DNA of 64,000 nucleotides from Gemmatimonadaceae bacterium (GCA_022843265.1 JALHNZ010000002.1:107744-171743); one strand, 5' to 3'; counted from the first letter of the stretch, positions 45,012 to 53,539 are shown. Notes: a model not told the origin generated them from the letters alone. Numbers and translations are program-made.

Positions 45012-46247
45012 ATGACACACGTGGCCAAGCCGGTACTTCGCGGTATGCGCGTGGTGGAAGGATCCGCGTTCGTCGCGGCTCCGCTCGGCGGCATGACACT
45101 GGCGCAGTTGGGCGCGGATGTCATTCGGTTTGATCCGATTGGTGGCGGCCTCGATGCGAAACGCTGGCCGCTCACCGCCGATGGTTCGGCGAGCTTGTTC
45201 TGGACGGGACTCAACAAGGGCAAACGTTCGATTGCGGTTGATTTGCGTTCGCCGCGTGCGCAGGAGCTGCTGACGCGTGTGATCTGCGCGCCAGGCGCCG
45301 ATGCCGGAATGTTTTCAACGAATTTTCCGGCACGCGGCTGGCTGGCCTACGAGGCTCTGCGCGCGCATCGTGATGATCTCATCATGGTAAACCTGACGGG
45401 CCGACGCGACGGTGGGTCTGAAGTGGATTACACCGTCAACCCACAGCTCGGTTTTCCGCACATCACGGGCCCGATCGACAGTCCGGATCCGGTGAACCAT
45501 GTCTTTCCCGCGTGGGACGCGATTGCCGGCCATCAAATCGCGATTGCGATTCTGGCGGCCGAGCGTCATCGCACGCGGTCCAAACAAGGCCAGTTTATTT
45601 CTCTCGCGCTCAAAGACGCAGGCCTCGCCATGCTGGGCGCGCTTGGATTTATCGCGGAAGCTGAGCTCAGCAACGCGGATCGTCCGCGTTATGGCAATTA
45701 TCTGTACGGCGCCTTCGGGCGCGATTTTGTCACGAAAGACGGCGAACGTGTTATGGTCATCGGCCTGACCGACGCGCAGTGGATGACGCTGTGCTCTGCC
45801 ACCGGTAGCGGAAGTGCCATGACCGCGCTCGGCGCGCAGCTCGGACTTGATCTCAAAGATGAGGGCAATCGGTTTCGCGCGCGCGAGGAGATCGCGCGGG
45901 AGCTCGAGCCGTGGTTTGCGACGCACACATTAGCGCAGGTGCGCGACGCATTTACAGCGCATCGTGTGACGTGGGCGCCCTACCGAACGGTCCGGGAAAC
46001 GCTGTCCCAGGATCCCGACTGTTCCGTTGACAACCCAATGTTCTCGCAGCTCGCGCAGCCTGGTGTTGGCCGCGTGTTGACAGCCGGCTCACCCTTGCAC
46101 TTCGGCGCGATGGATCGACTGCCACCGGCCCCCGCACCGCTGCTCGGTCAGCACACCGATGAAATTTTGCTCGAACTTGCAGGCGTGAGCGAAGCCGAAC
46201 TTGGCCAACTGCATGACGATGGCATTGTTGCCGGACCTGTTGTTTAA
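45012..46247 (+). CDS. mct: Mesaconyl-CoA C1-C4 CoA-transferase-like (family III)
   Basis: 411 residues, starting three bases after smtB. Intramolecular transfer of CoA from the C1 to the C4 carboxyl of mesaconate. Also family III (GMRVVEGSAFVAAPLGGMTL, LNKGKRSIAVDLRSP) but diverged from the two upstream copies. The shape of the C-terminal half differs (NYLYGAFGRDFVTKDG, VTWAPYRTVRETL). Catalytic Asp169 is in PAWDAIAGHQIAIAIL, in the position of Asp in the other two. The ENFRPG loop is replaced by STNFPARGWLAYE. Identification as Mct is from these differences plus position between smtB and mcl. Confidence 0.85.
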   Translation: MTHVAKPVLRGMRVVEGSAFVAAPLGGMTLAQLGADVIRFDPIGGGLDAKRWPLTADGSASLFWTGLNKGKRSIAVDLRSPRAQELLTRVICAPGADAGMFSTNFPARGWLAYEALRAHRDDLIMVNLTGRRDGGSEVDYTVNPQLGFPHITGPIDSPDPVNHVFPAWDAIAGHQIAIAILAAERHRTRSKQGQFISLALKDAGLAMLGALGFIAEAELSNADRPRYGNYLYGAFGRDFVTKDGERVMVIGLTDAQWMTLCSATGSGSAMTALGAQLGLDLKDEGNRFRAREEIARELEPWFATHTLAQVRDAFTAHRVTWAPYRTVRETLSQDPDCSVDNPMFSQLAQPGVGRVLTAGSPLHFGAMDRLPPAPAPLLGQHTDEILLELAGVSEAELGQLHDDGIVAGPVV

Positions 46248-46288
46248 CTCCGATCATACGATCTGACATTCCTCAGGAGTCTTAGCAC

Positions 46289-47332
46289 GTGAAGCTTCCG
46301 TTCAACTTTTACAAACCGTTGGCCATTGGGGCTCCGGAGCCACTGCGCGCCTTGCCGGTGCGTCCTGAGCGCATGATTCATTTTTTCCCGCCGCATATTG
46401 AGAAGATCCGGGCGCGTGTGCCTGAGATGGTGCGTCAGGTGGATGTGCTCTGCGGCAATCTTGAAGACGCCATTCCCGTCGAGGACAAAGCCGCGGCACG
46501 TGCGGGATTCATCGAGGTGGCAAACGCCAACGAGTTCGGCACGACCGCGTTGTGGGTGCGCGTGAACTGTCTGAACTCTCCGTGGTTTCTTGATGATCTT
46601 GATCAGATTGTGCGCGACGCGGGAAACAAGCTTGACGTGTTCATGATTCCCAAGGTCGAAGGGCCGTGGGACATTCACTTTGTGGATCAGTATCTCGCAC
46701 TGCTCGAGGCCCGATACAACATTCGCAAGCCGATCCTCATTCACGCACTGCTTGAAACGGCAGAAGGCGTGAAGAATGTGGAGCAGATTGCCGGCGCCAG
46801 TCCGCGTATGCACGGCATGAGTCTCGGCCCCGCCGATCTGGCCGCATCACGCGGCATGAAAACCACACGGGTGGGTGGCGGGCATCCATTCTACGGCGTG
46901 CTGTCCGATCCTGACGAATCGAATGCTCCGCGAAGTTTCGTGCAACAGGACCTCTGGCACTACACGGTCGCACGCATGGTGGATGCGTGTGTATCGCATG
47001 GCATTCGCGCGTTCTACGGTCCGTTTGGCGACATTCGCGACGAAGCCGGCTGTGAAGCGCAGTTCCGCAACGCGTTCGTAATGGGCTGCACCGGTGCGTG
47101 GTCGCTGGCGCCCAATCAGATCGCGATTGCACGCCGCGTATTCAGTCCGGATGCGAAGGAGGTGTTGTTCGCGAGGCGTATTCTTGACGCCATGCCCGAC
47201 GGCAGCGGTGTGGCCATGATCGATGGCAAGATGCAGGACGATGCGACATGGAAGCAGGCGAAGGTAATTGTGGATCTCGCGCGTCTTGTCGCGAGCAACG
47301 ATCCCGAACTCGCGGCCGCGTACGGATTCTGA
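46289..47332 (+). CDS. mcl: Malyl-CoA/beta-methylmalyl-CoA/citramalyl-CoA lyase
   Basis: 347 residues from a GTG with AGGAG ten bases upstream. HpcH/HpaI-CitE-type aldolase TIM barrel: [51 protein letters not shown], and Mg ligands Glu156 (HALLETAEG) and Asp183 (LGPADLAAS). Length and the C-terminal lid ([20 protein letters not shown]) match the trifunctional lyase of Chloroflexus, which cleaves malyl-CoA to acetyl-CoA + glyoxylate, condenses glyoxylate with propionyl-CoA, and cleaves citramalyl-CoA to acetyl-CoA + pyruvate. It resembles Mcl much more than CitE. Confidence 0.93.
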   Translation: MKLPFNFYKPLAIGAPEPLRALPVRPERMIHFFPPHIEKIRARVPEMVRQVDVLCGNLEDAIPVEDKAAARAGFIEVANANEFGTTALWVRVNCLNSPWFLDDLDQIVRDAGNKLDVFMIPKVEGPWDIHFVDQYLALLEARYNIRKPILIHALLETAEGVKNVEQIAGASPRMHGMSLGPADLAASRGMKTTRVGGGHPFYGVLSDPDESNAPRSFVQQDLWHYTVARMVDACVSHGIRAFYGPFGDIRDEAGCEAQFRNAFVMGCTGAWSLAPNQIAIARRVFSPDAKEVLFARRILDAMPDGSGVAMIDGKMQDDATWKQAKVIVDLARLVASNDPELAAAYGF

Positions 47333-47336
47333 TCGC

Positions 47337-48404
47337 ATGACCACAAAAACGCAGCACGGAAACTTCTTCGAAGATTTTTATGTGGGTCAGGAGTTGGTGC
47401 ACGCCACGCCGCGGACGATCACCTTGGGCGACGTGGCGCTGTACACCGCGCTCTTCGGCTCGCGGTTTGCCGTCGTGAGCTCGTCCCCCTTTGCCGCACG
47501 TGTCGGCTTGGCGGAGGCACCGATCGACTCGATGCTCGTGTTTCACATGGTGTTCGGCAAGTCGGTGCCGGACATTTCCCTGAACGCAATCGCGAATCTT
47601 GGGTACGCTGATGGTCGCTTTGGTGTGCCAGTCTTTTCCGGGGACACGGTGTCCACGGTCAGTACGGTGCTGGGAGTCAAAGCCAACAAAGACGGAACTA
47701 CGGGCGTGGTGTACGTGCGTTCTCGCGGCGAGAACCAGCGTGCTGAGATGGTGGTGGAATACACCCGGTGGGTCATGGTGCGAAAGCGGGTTGCGTCGTC
47801 TGCTGCGCCCGACACGGTTGTGCCGTCGTTGCCTGAGGCCGTGTTGGCGGAGTCGCTCACGGCCCCCTTTCACATCGCCAACGCCGCCTATGACACGCGT
47901 CTCTCGGGCAACGCCAACGCGTGGGAAGATTACGCGGTAGGCGAGTGCATTGATCACGTGGACGGCATGACGATCGAAGAAGCCGAGCACATGATGGCGG
48001 CGCGGCTCTATCAGAACAGCGCGCGTGTGCACTTTAATCAGCATGTAGAGCGCGAAGGGCGCTTCGGCCGTCGCATTGTGTACGGTGGGCATATTATCAG
48101 CCTGGCGCGCGCGCTGTCGTTCAATGGGCTTGGCAACGCGTTTGCACTGCTTGGCATCAATGCGGGGCGGCACGTCAACCCGGTGTTCGCCGGTGACACC
48201 ATTTATGCGTGGTCCGAAGTCGTGGACAAGCAGCCTTTGGTGGGCCGATCAGATGTAGCCGTTCTCCGGCTGCGTACCGTCGCGCTTAAAGACCTCCCGG
48301 CGGCCGGCTTTCCGCTCCGGGATGACGCGGGTGCCTACCTGCCGAACGTGGTTTTGGAGTTCGACTATTGGGTGGTACTCCCGACCCGACTGGCCTGCCG
48401 ATAG
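47337..48404 (+). CDS. mch: Mesaconyl-C1-CoA hydratase (beta-methylmalyl-CoA dehydratase)
   Basis: 355 residues, four bases after mcl. Interconverts (2R,3S)-beta-methylmalyl-CoA and mesaconyl-C1-CoA. Two MaoC-type hot-dog domains: GNFFEDFYVGQELVHATPRT and DVALYTALFGSRF in the first, then DYAVGECIDHVDGMTIEEAE and NSARVHFNQHVEREG in the second, where Asp/His of the hydratase motif lie. The reading frame extends 23 codons upstream into mcl; ATG 47337 was preferred for its position and because the domain starts soon after. The length fits Mch/ methylmalyl dehydratases of glyoxylate-regenerating pathways. Confidence 0.92.
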   Translation: MTTKTQHGNFFEDFYVGQELVHATPRTITLGDVALYTALFGSRFAVVSSSPFAARVGLAEAPIDSMLVFHMVFGKSVPDISLNAIANLGYADGRFGVPVFSGDTVSTVSTVLGVKANKDGTTGVVYVRSRGENQRAEMVVEYTRWVMVRKRVASSAAPDTVVPSLPEAVLAESLTAPFHIANAAYDTRLSGNANAWEDYAVGECIDHVDGMTIEEAEHMMAARLYQNSARVHFNQHVEREGRFGRRIVYGGHIISLARALSFNGLGNAFALLGINAGRHVNPVFAGDTIYAWSEVVDKQPLVGRSDVAVLRLRTVALKDLPAAGFPLRDDAGAYLPNVVLEFDYWVVLPTRLACR

Positions 48405-48488
48405 GGGGCTTTCGCGGGTCGCCCCTCGCGCTCAGCGCCCTCTCGCGGCCATGTTTCACGACCCTCCTGATCCCTAACCGCGATCCTG

Positions 48489-49628
48489 ATGACCTACGCC
48501 GCGATTACAGGCTGGGGCGCTTGCATGCCACCGGCCGTTCTTACCAACGACGATCTCAGCACGTTTCTCGACACGTCTGACGAATGGATCTCGTCGCGCA
48601 CCGGCATGAGAGAGCGACGCGTGTCGCACGTGGGCGCGATTGAGCTCTCCACTATCGCGGCCTCGCGAGCGTTGGCCTGCGCCGGACTCGACGCGTCCGA
48701 CGTCGATCTGATTATCTACGGCGGCGTCAGCAACGACGAACTCGTGCCGAACAGCGCGTCTGGTGTACAAGTGGCATTAGGGGCCACACGCGCGGCCAGT
48801 ATCGATCTGAACACCGCCTGCACCAGTTTCTGCTATGGGCTCACCACCGCCACGGCGATGATTCGTACCGGCGTGGTACGCAATGCGATCGTGATTGGTG
48901 TGGAGTTGATCAGTCGCTACATGGATTGGTCGAACCGCAACGTCGCCGTGCTCTTTGGTGATGGTGCCGCCGCGGTCGTGCTGCAAGCATCAGAAAACGA
49001 AGAGGGCGTGCTCGGGAGCATTCTCGGCTGCGACGCCGAAGGCCGGCAGACGCTCCGCGTGCGTGGCTTCGGCTGCACCTACGCACTGCACGACGTCACG
49101 TTCGGCGACACGCTCTGGGATTTTGACGGACAGGCGATTTTCAAGCGAGCCGTGCACGCCATGTCCGACGCATCGAAGCGTGTGTTGGAACAGCAGGGGT
49201 TGACGGCGGACCAGGTTGATCTCGTTGTGCCACATCAGGCGAACCTGCGAATTATTGAAGCGGTCGCGAAGTATGCGGGCGTTCCAATGGATCGGGTCGT
49301 TGTCACCGTTGAGAAGTACGGCAACATGAGCGCGGCGACTGTCCCCGTCGCGCTTGTGGAAGCGCTGGAAGCGGGTCGTGTAAAGCCTGGGGCTACACTA
49401 CTGATGCCGGCGTTTGGTGGTGGGCTGACGTACTGCTCATTGCTGGTCAAGTGGGGACAACGGGTCACGCCGCTTGGAACGTCACCCATGACGCTGCCGC
49501 CGCTTACGCACACTGCGCTCGAGATGGTCAACACGATCCGTTCGCATCAGGATCCACACGGTCGGTCCCTTGAGGGACTCATGGCCCCAACGTTTGCGGA
49601 AAGCTTCGCTGACGCGAACGCGGGCTGA
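48489..49628 (+). CDS. 3-oxoacyl-ACP synthase III (FabH-like) with C-terminal extension
   Basis: 379 residues; standard FabH is about 320. The catalytic triad is present: Cys111 in LNTACTSFCYG, His249 in VPHQANLRI, and Asn279 in EKYGNMSAA. DTSDEWISSRTGMRERR near the start is the FabH signature. About 45 extra residues follow the usual end (SPMTLPPLTHTALEM onward) and have no known fold. It lies 84 bases after mch on the same strand, so it may share its transcript. Could be housekeeping fatty acid initiation or a specialised acyl-CoA condensing enzyme. Confidence 0.87.
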   Translation: MTYAAITGWGACMPPAVLTNDDLSTFLDTSDEWISSRTGMRERRVSHVGAIELSTIAASRALACAGLDASDVDLIIYGGVSNDELVPNSASGVQVALGATRAASIDLNTACTSFCYGLTTATAMIRTGVVRNAIVIGVELISRYMDWSNRNVAVLFGDGAAAVVLQASENEEGVLGSILGCDAEGRQTLRVRGFGCTYALHDVTFGDTLWDFDGQAIFKRAVHAMSDASKRVLEQQGLTADQVDLVVPHQANLRIIEAVAKYAGVPMDRVVVTVEKYGNMSAATVPVALVEALEAGRVKPGATLLMPAFGGGLTYCSLLVKWGQRVTPLGTSPMTLPPLTHTALEMVNTIRSHQDPHGRSLEGLMAPTFAESFADANAG

Positions 49629-49683
49629 ATACAACAATCACGCGTTGTGGCGTGATCATTCGAGTGCTGCGGAGACACTGATC

Positions 49684-50454
49684 ATGTGGTCACGTTTGGC
49701 GGGTTTGGCAGCGTTCCTGATAGCGATCAGCGCAATATCTGCGCCTGTGCTTCAGGCGCAGATTATCCTCGGCAGCCTGAAAGACTCGGTCTCAAAAGCG
49801 CCAGTGGTTGGTGCTACGATCCTGTTGGTCGACTCTGTTGGCGCCACGGTGGCCGAAGCAAGATCCGCCGAAGACGGTACGTTCACGCTGGATGCCAAAC
49901 GTGTGTCCAAGCTTCGGTTTTCCGTGCGGAAGATCGGCGTCGCGCCAACGCTGTCCAGCTACTTCGAAATTGCGGGAGATGCCGACTCGCTCAGCGTGGA
50001 GTTGCTGGCGCCCCAGACCGGTGTGACGCTGGCAACTGTCACGGTGACCGCGCTCGTCTCAAAACCCAACTTCAATACCGGCCAGCTCGCCGAGGCGCGG
50101 CGGTTTGGCTGGCGCGTTATCGAGCCGCATGTGATTGCGCAGGACCGCAGCAAGGCCGTGCAGTTCTCCGATCTGCTTCGCCGGAATCCGATCGCCGGCA
50201 TTCGAATGCCGCGCCGTGATGGCGAGTGTTTCACGAGCTCCCGCAGCAATCGCTGCCTCGACATCGTGGTTGATGGGCAAGTGCTCGGCCCGGTCGTGTA
50301 CATCAACCCCGAAGACGTGTACTTCATTGCGTTCATGAATGCGCAGCAGTCGCAGGTCGCATACGGGCCGCGCGCGCCGCAGGGTGCGATCTTCATCGCT
50401 ACGCGTCGTCGCGGTGACGATGAACGCAAGCCCGTTACGCCCCCGCGTTTCTGA
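49684..50454 (+). CDS. Exported carboxypeptidase-regulatory-like domain protein with TonB-plug-like tail
   Basis: 256 residues with a signal peptide (GLAAFLIAISAISAPVLQAQ). The first domain is CarboxypepD_reg-like (ILGSLKDSVSKAPVVGATILLVDS, DGTFTLDAKRVSKLRFSVRKIG). Then LATVTVTALVSKP and SDLLRRNPIAGIRM, CLDIVVDGQVLGP, and VAYGPRAPQGAIFIATRR resemble the plug of TonB-dependent receptors. The barrel is absent, so this is a short receptor-like protein of unknown role. It overlaps the convergent FAD enzyme gene by 20 bases. Confidence 0.72.
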   Translation: MWSRLAGLAAFLIAISAISAPVLQAQIILGSLKDSVSKAPVVGATILLVDSVGATVAEARSAEDGTFTLDAKRVSKLRFSVRKIGVAPTLSSYFEIAGDADSLSVELLAPQTGVTLATVTVTALVSKPNFNTGQLAEARRFGWRVIEPHVIAQDRSKAVQFSDLLRRNPIAGIRMPRRDGECFTSSRSNRCLDIVVDGQVLGPVVYINPEDVYFIAFMNAQQSQVAYGPRAPQGAIFIATRRRGDDERKPVTPPRF

Positions 50455-51559
50455 ACCGCGCAATAAACGTGCGATCGATGCGGTCTTTCAGCCACATCGC
50501 CCACGTTGTACGAATGCTCAGGAAACCATAGCTCGCGATTGCTCGCCCATCGGCCGTGCTCACCAGTGCGAGCCATCGTTTTTGTGGCGTATAGCGCACG
50601 CTCGGAGCGCGCCCTTGCAACGCGTCGTGTAGCGCCCGAACCAGCATTGGCCCCATGCGAACCGCGTACACACCCGCCTTTGAAATGTCCGGCGCTGTCT
50701 GCAATGTCGCGCAGTCACCCGCGGCGAATACCGCGCTTGATGACACCGACTGCAGCGCGTCGTTCACCAATACGTAGCCCGCGTCGTCCGTGGCCAGATC
50801 GCTTGCCGCAAGCCACGGCTGCGCGGCCGGTCCGGTGGCCCAGATGGTGAGCGCGCTCGGGATTTCTACGCCATCATCGAGCAGCAGACTCTGCTCCCGC
50901 ACCGCGGACAGCGTCGCATTGCTCACCACGCGCACATTGGCTCGAGCACACGCCGTCTCCAGCTGCTCGCGCAGTCGCTCGCCCCGCTTCACAAAGAGTG
51001 TGGCGTCTCGTGTCACGATGGTAATCGGAACAGCATCTTCCACGTTGTTTGCGCGAAGACGCGCGCGTGCCGCCAGCGCCATTTCCACTCCCGCCAGTCC
51101 ACCACCGACCACACACACGCCACGCGTCGCGATCTCACGAGTATCAAGCACACGGATGATACGCTCGACATTCTGGAGCGGTTTCAGTGGAATCGCATAC
51201 TCCCTGGCGCCCGAGAGTTGCAGCCCGCTGGGCATTGACCCTACGGCGAGTGAGCACACGTCGTACTCCATGTCCTCGCCGTTGGCGAGCGTGACCCTGC
51301 GAGCCGCGGCGTTGATCGCGATGACGTTGTGCGGCAACAACGTGGCCCCCGCACGCGCACACAACGCCGCCACATCAATCGACAGGTCCTGCGCCGAGTA
51401 CAGCCCGCTCAACCAGCCCGGTACCATCCCCGAATACACGTGCTGCAACTCGGCGGTGCAGACCGTTACGCGGCATGCAGACAGCTTACGTTTGATCAGC
51501 GCTTCAAGCACAAACAGGTGAGCGTGCCCCAAACCCGCGAGCACCAGATGAGGCGTCAA
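50435..51559 (-). CDS. FAD-dependent pyridine nucleotide-disulfide oxidoreductase-like protein (SelD-N-terminal type)
   Basis: 374 residues from a TTG. LVLAGLGHAHLFVLEAL is the FAD-binding motif with GHAH, and YSGMVPGWLSGLYSAQDLSIDVAALCARAGATLL is the hallmark of the oxidoreductase found alone or fused to selenophosphate synthetase (TIGR03169 type). A second Rossmann motif GVCVVGGGLAGVEMALAA and AVFAAGDCAT follow. No CxxC disulfide is visible, so it is NDH-2-like. No selD is next to it. The start overlaps the TesB stop by four bases (TTGA), indicating translational coupling. Confidence 0.82.
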   Translation of the reverse strand: MTPHLVLAGLGHAHLFVLEALIKRKLSACRVTVCTAELQHVYSGMVPGWLSGLYSAQDLSIDVAALCARAGATLLPHNVIAINAAARRVTLANGEDMEYDVCSLAVGSMPSGLQLSGAREYAIPLKPLQNVERIIRVLDTREIATRGVCVVGGGLAGVEMALAARARLRANNVEDAVPITIVTRDATLFVKRGERLREQLETACARANVRVVSNATLSAVREQSLLLDDGVEIPSALTIWATGPAAQPWLAASDLATDDAGYVLVNDALQSVSSSAVFAAGDCATLQTAPDISKAGVYAVRMGPMLVRALHDALQGRAPSVRYTPQKRWLALVSTADGRAIASYGFLSIRTTWAMWLKDRIDRTFIARFRNAGA

Positions 51560-52428
51560 GGCGCGGTCACGTTTCGCAATCGCACCAAACCCTCCTGCGC
51601 GACGGACGCAATCAGTTCACCGGTTTGCGAGTAAATGGATCCACGCGAAAACCCACGAGCGCCGTACGACACCGGGCTATCCATCGCGTACAGCATCCAC
51701 TCATCCGCGCGAAACGGGCGGTGCAGCCAGAGCGAGTGATCGAGCGATGCCAGTTGCAATCCTGGTTGCCGGTACGACACGCCGTGCGGCAGCAGTGCCG
51801 TTGTGAGCAACGCGTAGTCAGACGCATACGCGAGCACCGACTGATGCAACAACAGCTCGTCGGGCATGTTGCCAATCGCGCGAAACCACAAATGTCGAAC
51901 TGGCGGCCGCACATCGGCTTGAAACGGATCAACGGGATCGACCGGTCGAAAATCAATCGGACGATCCTGTGTCCATACTTCGCGATAGCTCTCAGGAATT
52001 CGCTCCGCCATCTCGCGGAGCAGCGTCAGTTCGCTGGGCAGCGACTCAGGCGGCGGCACATCTGGCATGGGCGCCTGATGCACCAATCCGTCTTCGCTCC
52101 GGTGAAATGACGCCGACAGATTGAAGATGGCCTGACCATGCTGAATCGCCGTCACGCGGCGTGTGGCGAAGCTCGATCCATCACGCAGCCGATCCACGAA
52201 GTACACGATCGGGGCTTTCAGGTCACCAGGCAGAATGAAGTAGCCGTGAACCGAATGGGCCTCGCGTGCTTCGTCTACCGTGCGACGAGCTGCCACCAGC
52301 GCCTGCGCAAACACCTGGCCTCCGAACACGCGCGTTGAGCCGATATCACGATTCAAGCCGCGGTAAATATTGACCTCGAGTGGTTCGAGATCGAGCAGCG
52401 TGAGCAGATCGTCGAGCGGCGTAGTCAT
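51556..52428 (-). CDS. tesB: Acyl-CoA thioesterase II (TesB)
   Basis: 290 residues. Two hot-dog domains: LDLEPLEVNIYRGLNRDIG, RVFGGQVFAQALVAA and HSVHGYFILPGD in the first; ASLDHSLWLHRPFRADEWML with the catalytic Asp (LDHS), and SRGSIYSQTGELIASVAQEGL in the second. Hydrolyses medium- and long-chain acyl-CoA. ATG 52428 is preferred over TTG 52434. It is coupled to the downstream FAD enzyme. Divergent from the alcohol dehydrogenase with 64 bases between starts. Confidence 0.93.
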   Translation of the reverse strand: MTTPLDDLLTLLDLEPLEVNIYRGLNRDIGSTRVFGGQVFAQALVAARRTVDEAREAHSVHGYFILPGDLKAPIVYFVDRLRDGSSFATRRVTAIQHGQAIFNLSASFHRSEDGLVHQAPMPDVPPPESLPSELTLLREMAERIPESYREVWTQDRPIDFRPVDPVDPFQADVRPPVRHLWFRAIGNMPDELLLHQSVLAYASDYALLTTALLPHGVSYRQPGLQLASLDHSLWLHRPFRADEWMLYAMDSPVSYGARGFSRGSIYSQTGELIASVAQEGLVRLRNVTAP

Positions 52429-52481
52429 GCGCAAACTCGTTGGCCGGGGCTAGAACCCATGCACGGCGCAGGGTCTCTGTG

Positions 52482-52487
52482 TAAAAT
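52482..52487 (+). promoter_or_regulatory. Predicted -10 hexamer TAAAAT, leaderless start
   Basis: TAAAAT followed by five bases and the ATG at 52493. It is the closest match to the sigma-70 consensus among the putative leaderless promoters of this window. Confidence 0.5.
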
Positions 52488-52492
52488 AGCGC

Positions 52493-53539
52493 ATGCGCGC
52501 TGTTCTCTTTGATAGCTTCGGTGGTCCGCTTCGCTGCGACACCCTGCCCGACCCAACGCCCTCGCCTCACGGCGTGGTGATTCGAGTGCATGCCACCGGA
52601 CTCTGCCGGAGCGACTGGCACGGCTGGCAGGGTCACGACCCGGACATTCTCGAGTTTCCGCACGTGCCCGGTCACGAGCTTGCGGGCGAAGTGGCAGCGG
52701 TGGGAACGCAGGTTGCTGGCAGCTGGCGCGTGGGCGATCGTGTCACGGTGCCATTCGTTTGTGCCTGCGGTTCGTGTGTGCCGTGCAAACGAGGTGACGG
52801 GCAGGTGTGCGACGCGCAAACTCAGCCCGGTTTCACGCACTGGGGTTCGTACGCCCAATACGTGGCGATCCATCACGCTGACGTGAACCTCGTAGCACTC
52901 CCTGATGCGATGCCATACGCCACCGCCGCGTCGCTGGGCTGTCGGTTTGCCACTGCGTTTCGCGCGGTGGTCGATCAGGGCCGGGTACGGGACGGCGAAT
53001 GGGTCGCGGTGTTTGGCTGCGGCGGGGTTGGGCTTTCTGCGGTCATGATCGCGCGCGCATTGGGCGCCCGGGTGATTGCTGTTGATGTTTCTGCGGACGC
53101 GCTGACGCTCGCCAGTGCGGCCGGCGCGGAGTTTGTGCTCAACGCTCGTGAGCATGAGGATGTCGCCGAGGTGATTCGTGCGCACACGAACGGCGGCGCA
53201 GACAGTGCGTACGATGCGCTGGGATCGGCGATTACAGCCAAACAGGCGCTGTGCTCGCTCCGCAAAAACGGTCGCCACGTACAGATCGGTTTGCTCGCGG
53301 GAGATGATGCGGAGCCTCGGCTGCCGTTGCATTTGCTCATTGGCCGCGAGTTGGAGCTGATCGGCAGCCACGGCATGGCGGCTCACGCCTACCCGAGAAT
53401 GCTCGACATGGTGGCGAGTGGCCAACTCAATCCCGGTCAGCTCATCACGCGCCACATCCCCCTCGAGGAAGCGCCGTTCGCACTGGCTACCATGGTCTCA
53501 GAGCCTCGCGCGGGCGTTACGATCATTACTCCCGCGTAG
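52493..53539 (+). CDS. Zinc-dependent alcohol dehydrogenase (MDR family)
   Basis: 348 residues. Catalytic zinc ligand Cys38 in GLCRSDWHGWQG and the His61-Glu62 pair in PGHELAGEV. The structural zinc Cys set is CACGSCVPCKRGDGQVC (C92, C95, C98, C106). The Rossmann motif GCGGVGLSAVMIA follows. IGRELELIGSHGM near the end resembles the groups acting on secondary alcohols or on aldehydes such as glutathione-independent formaldehyde reductases. Substrate unknown. It overlaps the convergent M1 peptidase gene by 14 bases. Confidence 0.9.
   Translation: MRAVLFDSFGGPLRCDTLPDPTPSPHGVVIRVHATGLCRSDWHGWQGHDPDILEFPHVPGHELAGEVAAVGTQVAGSWRVGDRVTVPFVCACGSCVPCKRGDGQVCDAQTQPGFTHWGSYAQYVAIHHADVNLVALPDAMPYATAASLGCRFATAFRAVVDQGRVRDGEWVAVFGCGGVGLSAVMIARALGARVIAVDVSADALTLASAAGAEFVLNAREHEDVAEVIRAHTNGGADSAYDALGSAITAKQALCSLRKNGRHVQIGLLAGDDAEPRLPLHLLIGRELELIGSHGMAAHAYPRMLDMVASGQLNPGQLITRHIPLEEAPFALATMVSEPRAGVTIITPA

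Noticed and set aside
45012..46247. Loss of the catalytic Asp in the third CoA-transferase
   Set aside because: The Ser at the GQFISLAL position first looked like a lost Asp, but the catalytic Asp of this family lies earlier (GDS/GDY/WDA), where Asp169 is present.
52346..53455. Minus-strand open frame of 369 codons over the alcohol dehydrogenase
   Set aside because: Rich in Arg/His and without motifs; the + strand has all zinc ligands.
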